Made by a program: the position numbers and the translations under genes. DNA of 46,952 nt. It comes from Halalkalicoccus subterraneus. GTDB lineage: Archaea > Halobacteriota > Halobacteria > Halobacteriales > Halalkalicoccaceae. The notes under the pieces were generated by a model. It was not told the DNA's origin, made no database searches, and saw only the letters and a program-made list of their open reading frames with translations. Shown here one piece after another: positions 41,133 through 46,952 of the stretch (position 1 is its first letter; the number at the start of each line of letters is the position of its first letter). The stretch is taken from contig NZ_RDQG01000034.1 of assembly GCF_003697815.1 (NCBI RefSeq), positions 1-46,952 on the forward strand. Reading direction: 5' to 3'.

Positions 41133-41567
41133 ATGAGCCAGCGAAGCAACGTCTCGCCATCGACGCTGGGAATCGAACTCGCCGACAGCGGGATCGCAGT
41201 CCGGTATACCGACGGCCGTGAGGTGTTCTACCACGGCATCCCCGAGACGGTCTCGGAAACCCTCAGAACGCCACCCGGAAAGGAAGTCCACGTCCTCGTG
41301 ACCGATCCGACCGAAACCGAGGGCGTGATGCTGTACGTCAACGACCTGAAGACCCATGACGACGTGCTCGAATCGACCGGCGTCGGGCGGGTGATCGTCG
41401 AACCCGGCGAGCGCGAGGAGGCCTTCCCGGGCGTCGAGGTCCGCGCGGAAGGCCATCGAATCCTCGTCGATGCCGATCCTCAGGTCGCCCGCGGGCGGGT
41501 GTTCGTCTTCGCCGAGGACGACATGAGCGAACACTCCTACGAACTGGTCAACGACACCGAGGAGTGA
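41133..41567 (+). CDS. DUF5796-family haloarchaeal protein
   Basis: 144-residue soluble beta-rich protein. SPSTLGIELADSGIAVRYTDG, marked by LGIELADSGI, and VFYHGIPETV, KEVHVLVTDP and MLYVNDLKTHDDVLESTGVGRV blocks are what I recall of the DUF5796 family, which is restricted to haloarchaea. No catalytic or metal-binding motif is evident. Divergent from the shikimate kinase gene with 75 bp between the starts. Function unknown. Confidence 0.82.
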   Translation: MSQRSNVSPSTLGIELADSGIAVRYTDGREVFYHGIPETVSETLRTPPGKEVHVLVTDPTETEGVMLYVNDLKTHDDVLESTGVGRVIVEPGEREEAFPGVEVRAEGHRILVDADPQVARGRVFVFAEDDMSEHSYELVNDTEE

Positions 41568-41579
41568 ACGGGCCGACGG

Positions 41580-41714
41580 CTACTGGATGTATGAGGGGTC
41601 CTCGGCGTCGCAGTTGTCCTCGTGCTGGCGGGCGTCGTCTCGCTCGTCGAACATGAGTCCACAGGCCTCGCACTCGTACCACGTCCCGTCGTCGCGCTCG
41701 GTCTGTACTACCAT
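41580..41714 (-). CDS. C2H2/C2HC-type zinc-finger micro-protein
   Basis: 44 residues, read from 41714 to a TAG at 41580-41582. WYECEACGLMFDERDDARQH marks the finger: Cys-x2-Cys, twelve residues, His-x4-Cys (HEDNC). The remaining tail is acidic (DAEDPSYIQ). I recall near-identical small proteins widely conserved in haloarchaea (DUF7128-like). Likely a DNA, RNA or protein-binding micro-protein; no target known. It is convergent with the DUF5796 gene, with 12 bp between the stops. Confidence 0.82.
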   Translation of the reverse strand: MVVQTERDDGTWYECEACGLMFDERDDARQHEDNCDAEDPSYIQ

Positions 41715-41812
41715 AGCACATAGTCCGCTAGGACGAACCAAATGCGTTACGTCGATCCCAACGACGGCGGCGAGCCCGAACGGTAAAGACGGGCCGACTC
41801 CCAGATCCCGCC

Positions 41813-43918
41813 ATGAGCGACTCCGACGTGACCCTGACGGTCCGCGGCGCCGAGAAGCGCGACGCGGGTCGCGGGGTCGCCCGTCTGCCCGAGGACGCCC
41901 GCCAGGTCCTCTCAGTTCTCAGCGGCGATACCGTCCTCATCGAGGGCGAGCGAACCACCGTTGCGAAGGTCTGGCCAGCCGGCCCGAGCGCTGAAGGCGG
42001 CACCGTCCAGGTCGACGCCGATACCCGCGCGAACGCCGGTGTGAGCATCGGCGATACGGTGAGAGTACGAAAACAGACCGTCGAGGACGCCCGGTCGGTG
42101 ACGATCACGCCGCCCGTCTCGATCTCCGCGGAGGACGCCGAAAGCGTCCAGCGGGCGGTCAAACGCGACCTGCGCGACCGGCCCGTCCGAACCGGCGAGC
42201 GCGTGCGGATCGAACGCCTCGGGGTCGGCCCCTTCTCGATCACCGACACGAATCCGGACGGGACGGTCAGAATCACCGGCTCCACCCGAGTGACGGTACC
42301 CGCCGACGTCGAGGCCGCAGAAACCGTCGACGGGGCGTCGGACGGCCGGATCAGCTACGAGGACATCGGCGGGTTGGACGACGAACTCGACCTCGTCCGG
42401 GAGATGATCGAGCTACCCCTTTCCGAACCCGAACTCTTCCGACAGGTGGGTATCGACGCGCCGAAGGGCGTCCTCCTGTATGGCCCGCCCGGTACCGGCA
42501 AGACGCTGATCGCCCGCGCGGTGGCAAACGAGGTCGACGCCAGTTTCCACACCGTCTCCGGCCCGGAGATCATGTCCAAATACAAGGGCGAGAGCGAGGA
42601 ACAGCTCCGGGAGGTCTTCGAGAAGGCTCGGGAGAACTCGCCGTCGATCGTCTTCTTCGACGAGATCGATTCCGTGGCGGGAAAGCGCGACGACTCGGGC
42701 GACGTCGAGAACCGCGTGGTCGCCCAGCTGCTCAGCCTGATGGACGGGCTGGACGCCCGCGGGGACGTGGTCGTCATCGGCGCGACCAATCGGGTGGACT
42801 CGCTCGACCCGGCGCTGCGCCGGGGCGGGCGCTTTGATAGGGAAATCGAGATCGGGGTACCCGACGCCGTCGGCCGCCGGGAGATCTTCGAGGTCCACAC
42901 CAGAGGGATGCCGCTCGCGGAGGACGTCTCGCTGGATCGGCTCGCCGAGCGCACCTATGGCTTCGTCGGCGCGGACATCCACGCGCTGGCGACCGAGGCG
43001 GGCATGAACGCCCTTCGGCGCTTTCGCTCCGATGGTGGCGCTCTCGCCGATCTCATCGTCACTCGCGCGGATTTCGATGGAGCGCGGGCCGCGGTCGATC
43101 CCTCGGCGATGCGCGAGTTCGTCGCCGAGACCCCACGGACGAGCTTTGCGGACGTCGGCGGGCTGGACGAGGCGAAACAGACGTTACAGGAAGCCATCGA
43201 ATGGCCGCTCTCGTATACCGAGCTGTTCGAGAAGACCGCAACCGAACCACCATCGGGTGTCCTTCTCTACGGGCCGCCCGGAACCGGAAAGACGCTGCTC
43301 GCGCGCGCGATCGCCAGCGAGAGCGGGGTCAACTTCATCCACGTCGCCGGCCCCGAACTGCTCGATCAGTACGTCGGCGAGAGCGAGAAAGCCGTCCGCA
43401 AGGTGTTCGAGCGTGCGCGCCAGACCGCCCCGTCGATCGTGTTTTTCGACGAGATCGACGCGCTGGCCGCCGAACGCGGGCAGGGCCACGAGGTGACCGA
43501 ACGAGTCGTCTCGCAACTGTTGACCGAACTCGACGGGCTGGCGGACAACCCCAACCTCGTGGTGCTCGCCGCAACGAACAGGAAAGACGCGCTCGACCGG
43601 GCGTTGATCCGCCCGGGCCGCCTCGAAACGCATATCGAGGTGCCCGCGCCCGACGAGGCCGGCCGGCGAGCGATTCTGGAGATCCATACCCGCGAGAAGC
43701 CGCTGGGCGAGGACGTGGATCTCGACGAACTGGCGAGCGAACTCGACGACTTCACCGGCGCGGATCTGGCGGCGCTCTGTCGGGCCGCCTCGATGCGCGC
43801 GATCCGGGAGATCGCAACCGAGTACGGCCCCGAGGAGGCGATCGAACGCGCCGACGAGATCCGGATCAGGAAGGAACACTTCGAGGCCGCACGCGAGGGG
43901 ATCGAGCCCTCCCGTTAG
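41813..43918 (+). CDS. Cdc48/VAT-family AAA+ ATPase
   Basis: 701-residue double-AAA unfoldase, the archaeal p97/Cdc48 counterpart that extracts and unfolds proteins. N-domain at about 1-175 (double-psi barrel, with [20 protein letters not shown], marked by ARLPEDARQ). D1 has Walker A GPPGTGKT near 223 and Walker [14 protein letters not shown]2 has Walker A GPPGTGKT near 486, Walker [13 protein letters not shown] and an arginine-finger region [11 protein letters not shown]. Somewhat shorter than the ~740-residue main haloarchaeal form, and it ends EPSR without a HbYX proteasome-docking tail. Its stop shares bases with the convergent gene. Confidence 0.95.
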   Translation: MSDSDVTLTVRGAEKRDAGRGVARLPEDARQVLSVLSGDTVLIEGERTTVAKVWPAGPSAEGGTVQVDADTRANAGVSIGDTVRVRKQTVEDARSVTITPPVSISAEDAESVQRAVKRDLRDRPVRTGERVRIERLGVGPFSITDTNPDGTVRITGSTRVTVPADVEAAETVDGASDGRISYEDIGGLDDELDLVREMIELPLSEPELFRQVGIDAPKGVLLYGPPGTGKTLIARAVANEVDASFHTVSGPEIMSKYKGESEEQLREVFEKARENSPSIVFFDEIDSVAGKRDDSGDVENRVVAQLLSLMDGLDARGDVVVIGATNRVDSLDPALRRGGRFDREIEIGVPDAVGRREIFEVHTRGMPLAEDVSLDRLAERTYGFVGADIHALATEAGMNALRRFRSDGGALADLIVTRADFDGARAAVDPSAMREFVAETPRTSFADVGGLDEAKQTLQEAIEWPLSYTELFEKTATEPPSGVLLYGPPGTGKTLLARAIASESGVNFIHVAGPELLDQYVGESEKAVRKVFERARQTAPSIVFFDEIDALAAERGQGHEVTERVVSQLLTELDGLADNPNLVVLAATNRKDALDRALIRPGRLETHIEVPAPDEAGRRAILEIHTREKPLGEDVDLDELASELDDFTGADLAALCRAASMRAIREIATEYGPEEAIERADEIRIRKEHFEAAREGIEPSR

Positions 43919-44598
43919 TCGGCCGGCTCCGCACTCTCGTCCGTCTCGTCCGCCTCGACGGTTCCCGCGCTGTCCGTGCTTTCGGGCCACTCCCACTCGT
44001 CGTTCGCCCCCGGTTTGCTCGCGATCTTCGTCTCGCCCGCCGTGAGTTTCTCGCCGCGCTCGACCCGCAGGTCGGGATAGCGTATCTCCGGTGGAAGGAG
44101 GACGTCGACCCGACTCCCGAAGGCGATGTGGCCGAGGCGGTCGGCGCGTTCGAGTTCGTCGCCCGCCTCGACGTAGGGCGTGATCCGGCGGGCAAAGGCC
44201 CCGGCGATCATCGTCACTTCGCTGTCCGGAAACCCGATCCGGACCTTCTCGTTTCTGTCCGACTCCTTCGAGAACGCGGGGCGATAGCCGCCCGACTCGT
44301 GCTCGACGTGCTGAACGACGCCGTCGTCGGGCGCGCGCACGACGTGGACGTCGTGGACGTTCATGAAGATGCAGACTCGCAGCTGGTCGCCCTCCGTTCT
44401 GATCTCCGAGATCTTGCCGTCGGCGGGCGAGACGATCCCCGTAAAGGGCGGCGTGCGCTCGGGGTCCCGGAAGAAAAACAGCGTCCCGGCGGCACCGATC
44501 ACGAACAGCCCTCCGAGCATCGGGCTGACGACGAACGCCGGAAAGGCGAGCAACAACAGGGGCACGACGTACCACCACGCTCCCGAGGCGAACTTCAT
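43915..44598 (-). CDS. Archaetidylserine decarboxylase (PSD family, short form)
   Basis: 227 residues. It converts archaetidylserine to archaetidylethanolamine and, in haloarchaea, supports ArtA-dependent C-terminal lipid anchoring of surface proteins. Two N-terminal membrane helices ([16 protein letters not shown] and [17 protein letters not shown]) precede RDPERTPP, the [10 protein letters not shown] block and the [16 protein letters not shown] block. The self-cleavage site is [14 protein letters not shown], where the Ser becomes the pyruvoyl group. An acidic tail of ~30 residues follows. All key residues are present. Confidence 0.92.
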   Translation of the reverse strand: MKFASGAWWYVVPLLLLAFPAFVVSPMLGGLFVIGAAGTLFFFRDPERTPPFTGIVSPADGKISEIRTEGDQLRVCIFMNVHDVHVVRAPDDGVVQHVEHESGGYRPAFSKESDRNEKVRIGFPDSEVTMIAGAFARRITPYVEAGDELERADRLGHIAFGSRVDVLLPPEIRYPDLRVERGEKLTAGETKIASKPGANDEWEWPESTDSAGTVEADETDESAEPAD

Positions 44599-44744
44599 GG
44601 CTCGCGATTCAACCCCCTGTCATACGGGTCTTTCGCTTGCGCTAAGTGCTGTCTGAGGCCCTTTTCAGCACAGCATCCGAACCGACCGACGGTCGCCAGC
44701 AGATATATATGTATGTTGTATGATGATACTACACCGAGTCTCAG

Positions 44745-44990
44745 ATGGATCAAGAGCATGATATCGTCGAACGAGTCGTCGAAGACGTCCTCAGGGAGAC
44801 GGCGAAATCGAGCCTCCTCACCGTTGTTTTCGCGTTTTCGTCCGTCTTCGGACTGCTGATCGTCGCGTCCTCGTTCAACAGAGGTGTCCTCCTCATGGCG
44901 CTCGGCGTCGTCTTCGGTCTCACCATCGTCGCCTCCAGTCTCAGATATCTCGGGCGGAACGTCTCGGTCCTCGTCGGCTATCGTCCCTGA
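44745..44990 (+). CDS. Small two-helix membrane protein, unknown function
   Basis: 81 residues. A charged amphipathic start (MDQEHDIVERVVEDVLRET) is followed by two membrane helices, LLTVVFAFSSVFGLLIVAS and VLLMALGVVFGLTIVASSL, and a short tail. TATA-like AGATATATATG at 44701-44711 lies about 35 bp before the ATG, so the transcript has a short leader. No family recognised; the downstream Lhr gene is convergent, with 6 bp between the stops. Confidence 0.68.
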   Translation: MDQEHDIVERVVEDVLRETAKSSLLTVVFAFSSVFGLLIVASSFNRGVLLMALGVVFGLTIVASSLRYLGRNVSVLVGYRP

Positions 44991-44996
44991 ACGAAG

Positions 44997-46952
44997 CTAC
45001 CAGAACGCCTGCGTCCGGGCGTACTCGCGTTCCTTCTCCAAAATATCCCGGTAGAAGTCGTCCTCGCTCTCGCGGTGGTTGTTGATGATGTAGGCGGCGT
45101 TACGGGGCCCGACTCCGCGGGCCGCCAAGGCGATCACGGCCTGCTTGCCGTGGCCCTGAACGAGGCTCGCGGCTTTGTACGCCCGTCGGGTGGCCTTCTC
45201 CTCCTCGGCGTCCTTCTCGTTTTTCCGGACGGCCTGGACGACCTCTTCGGCCCACGGGTTGAGCGCGGCGACCATCGTCGATCCACACTTCGGACACTCG
45301 GGCTTCTCACTCACTCGCTCGACCGTCTGGGTCCGGTCCCACTCCTTACAGTGCAGGCAGGCCAGCAGCACGCGGTCCTCCTTGATCCGCTCCCTCACGG
45401 TTTCGATCACGCTCGCGTCGGCGTTCTCCGGCGAGAGTAGTTCCGTACTCGACGAGCGCCCGCCGATTCCCAACGGGGTTCGCTCGCCGACGCGCGAGAC
45501 GGCGAGGTCGCCCGACTGGATCCGCTCCAGCACGCGAGCCGTTCCGGGCACGTCCAGATCCTCGTGAAAGACTTCCCTGATGGCTTCCTCGTACATCGGG
45601 GTGTCCTCCAGGGCACCCAACAGACGATCCATCGAGATCGAGCCCCGCGAGCCCTGCCACGACTTGAGCGCGCCGAACTTCGCGGCGACCTGCGCCAGAC
45701 GGAACTTCAACGCGTCCGACTTCTTCAGACTCAACTCGATCAGCGCCTCGACGTGCTCGGGATCAGTCTCCTCGAAGACTTCGATCACGTCGCGGGCGGC
45801 GATCCGCGAGGGAACGGTCAGCTCGATCCGATACGGGTCGGTTTCGAGCCCTACCGAAGAGCCGGTACGCTGGCCCAACAGGGCCGACAGCAACCGTCCC
45901 AAAGTCTCGTTGACCTTGTGGCCGAAACAGGCGTTCACTACTACCGTCCCACCTGAAAACTCGATCAGGAGGCGGTCCTCTGCGGGGATCGGGTGGCCGG
46001 CCTCGACGTGGCGCTCGATCGGTTCGAGGGCCTCGCTGGCGGTGTGGCGATCGGTCGGGTATCGGGAGACGAACTCGCGGGCGACCGACTCCCGGGTCGC
46101 GCCGCCCTCGAACTGCGGGGCCGCGACCCGCCGGAGTTCGCCGACGTTCTCGGCGACCGCCTGGGGGACCGGGATCTCCTGGCCGACCCACGAGGGGATC
46201 TCGCCGGTCGGGTTCTCGACCGGGCTCACCCGAACCTTCTCCTCCTCCTCGTCGATCTCGACGATCCGCCACATCTCGCCCCGTTGGATGAACGTCGCGC
46301 CCGGTTCCGCAAAGGTAGTGACGAAGCGCTCGTCGAGGGTGCCGACGCCCCTGCCGCTCGCGACGTCGCGGACTTCGAAGGTCGCCTCGTCGGGGATCAT
46401 CGAGAGGTTCGCATATACGTACTGCCACGTTCCGCCGGATTTCTCCAGGCTGTCCGCTTCCTCGTCGAGCCAGAGGACTCTGTTACTGCTCAATTCCCGC
46501 ACTACCTCCCGAAAGGTCTCCTCGGGCAATTCGGCGAAGGGCGCCGCGCGGGTGACGATCCCGTACGCCTCCCGTGCATTGATCTCCCCGTGGCCCATTA
46601 CTATCCCAGTGACCTGGTTCGCAAGCGTGTCCAGGCTGCCGGTGTGGATCTCCGCGGGTTCGACGTCTCCACGCCGGGCGCGATCCACGATCGCCAGCGC
46701 CTCCAGCGCGTCGTCGGGGCTTGTGGCTATTACCGTACCCTGCGAGACTTGATCGCTTCGGTGGCCCGCCCGGCCGACGCGCTGGAGCAGCCGCGAGACT
46801 TCACGGGGGCTCGCGTACTGGACGACGTGGTCGACCTGCCCGACGTCGATTCCCAGCTCCATCGAGGAGGTACAGAGGAGGCCGTCGAGATCGCCCGCCT
46901 TGAACGCGTCCTCGACCTCGATCCGGGCCTCCTTCGAGAGCGAGCCGTGATG
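44997..46952 (-). CDS. Lhr-type ATP-dependent helicase, N-terminus outside the window
   Basis: C-terminal ~651 residues of a large DNA helicase; the frame is open to the window end, so the Walker A/B half is missing here. Motif V (TSSMELGIDVGQVDHVVQY, marked by MELGIDVG) and motif VI (QRVGRAGHR) of the second RecA domain lie at the visible start. The Lhr winged-helix and beta-barrel core follow (FAELPEETFREVVREL, WVGQEIPVPQAVAENV). A late zinc ribbon CLHCKEW...CPKCG is present, then a C-terminal helical region with GVGPRNAAYIINNHRE. Role: DNA repair helicase translocating 3'-5'. Confidence 0.93.
   Translation of the reverse strand, partial: HHGSLSKEARIEVEDAFKAGDLDGLLCTSSMELGIDVGQVDHVVQYASPREVSRLLQRVGRAGHRSDQVSQGTVIATSPDDALEALAIVDRARRGDVEPAEIHTGSLDTLANQVTGIVMGHGEINAREAYGIVTRAAPFAELPEETFREVVRELSSNRVLWLDEEADSLEKSGGTWQYVYANLSMIPDEATFEVRDVASGRGVGTLDERFVTTFAEPGATFIQRGEMWRIVEIDEEEEKVRVSPVENPTGEIPSWVGQEIPVPQAVAENVGELRRVAAPQFEGGATRESVAREFVSRYPTDRHTASEALEPIERHVEAGHPIPAEDRLLIEFSGGTVVVNACFGHKVNETLGRLLSALLGQRTGSSVGLETDPYRIELTVPSRIAARDVIEVFEETDPEHVEALIELSLKKSDALKFRLAQVAAKFGALKSWQGSRGSISMDRLLGALEDTPMYEEAIREVFHEDLDVPGTARVLERIQSGDLAVSRVGERTPLGIGGRSSSTELLSPENADASVIETVRERIKEDRVLLACLHCKEWDRTQTVERVSEKPECPKCGSTMVAALNPWAEEVVQAVRKNEKDAEEEKATRRAYKAASLVQGHGKQAVIALAARGVGPRNAAYIINNHRESEDDFYRDILEKEREYARTQAFW

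Noticed and set aside
43184-44859. Long open frames on both strands over the cdc48/asd junction
   Set aside because: They cross the end of cdc48 and the archaetidylserine decarboxylase gene, both of which have complete motifs in other frames.

Overview
This window is high-GC chromosomal DNA from a haloarchaeon (class Halobacteria). The evidence is the acidic proteins, AT-rich TATA-type promoter islands, an archaellum (not a bacterial flagellum), CheF and its HEAT-repeat partner, a Cdc48 ATPase, archaetidylserine decarboxylase, a GHMP-type archaeal shikimate kinase and fused gamma/alpha-type pyruvate:ferredoxin oxidoreductase genes. I cannot resolve the genus from sequence alone.

Layout. 1-2.0 kb: the end of a cobalamin/metal-chelate ABC importer (btuC partial, btuD with a C-terminal extension). 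2.1-17.7 kb: a motility and taxis island. It starts with a small winged-helix regulator divergent from three tandem archaellin genes, followed by arlF, arlG, a che-cluster protein of unknown function, cheY, and broken cheC and cheD genes. A separate AT-rich promoter region then precedes arlCE-arlH-arlI-arlJ. A convergent minus-strand operon holds a cheB remnant, cheA, a cheR remnant, a HEAT-repeat gene and cheF. 17.3-20.6 kb: a small receiver-like protein, a KaiC-like ATPase divergent from an HTR-like P-loop protein, a DMT transporter and a frameshifted small membrane protein. 20.7-28.9 kb: hypothetical and SRPBCC genes, an Lrp-type regulator, porB-porA, a DICT-domain sensor, aroA-aroC and a small hypothetical. 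28.9-37.6 kb: an ABC exporter pair, an M24 peptidase, small proteins, a TyrA-like dehydrogenase, an Rsm22-type methyltransferase, surE, a membrane J-protein and a BCCT transporter. 37.6-39.9 kb: a lower-GC patch with a membrane-anchored hypothetical and an alpha/beta hydrolase. 39.9-46.9 kb: shikimate kinase and chorismate mutase, a DUF5796 protein, a C2H2 micro-protein, Cdc48, archaetidylserine decarboxylase, a small membrane protein and the C-terminal part of an Lhr helicase cut by the window edge.

The most striking result is in the taxis genes. The excitation chain (CheA, CheY, CheF, HEAT protein) and the archaellum motor (ArlCE, F, G, H, I, J) look intact. All four adaptation genes present are damaged: cheB and cheR by in-frame internal deletions that keep their overlaps with cheA, cheC and cheD by frameshifts. 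This suggests selection to keep CheA translated while adaptation was lost, unless paralogues exist elsewhere. The second striking result is ArlF. It is about 113 codons longer than my expectation for the family because of an insert of 39-bp repeats packed with N-glycosylation sequons, while the mature archaellins carry only one sequon among them. No RNA gene, CRISPR array or insertion sequence was recognised.
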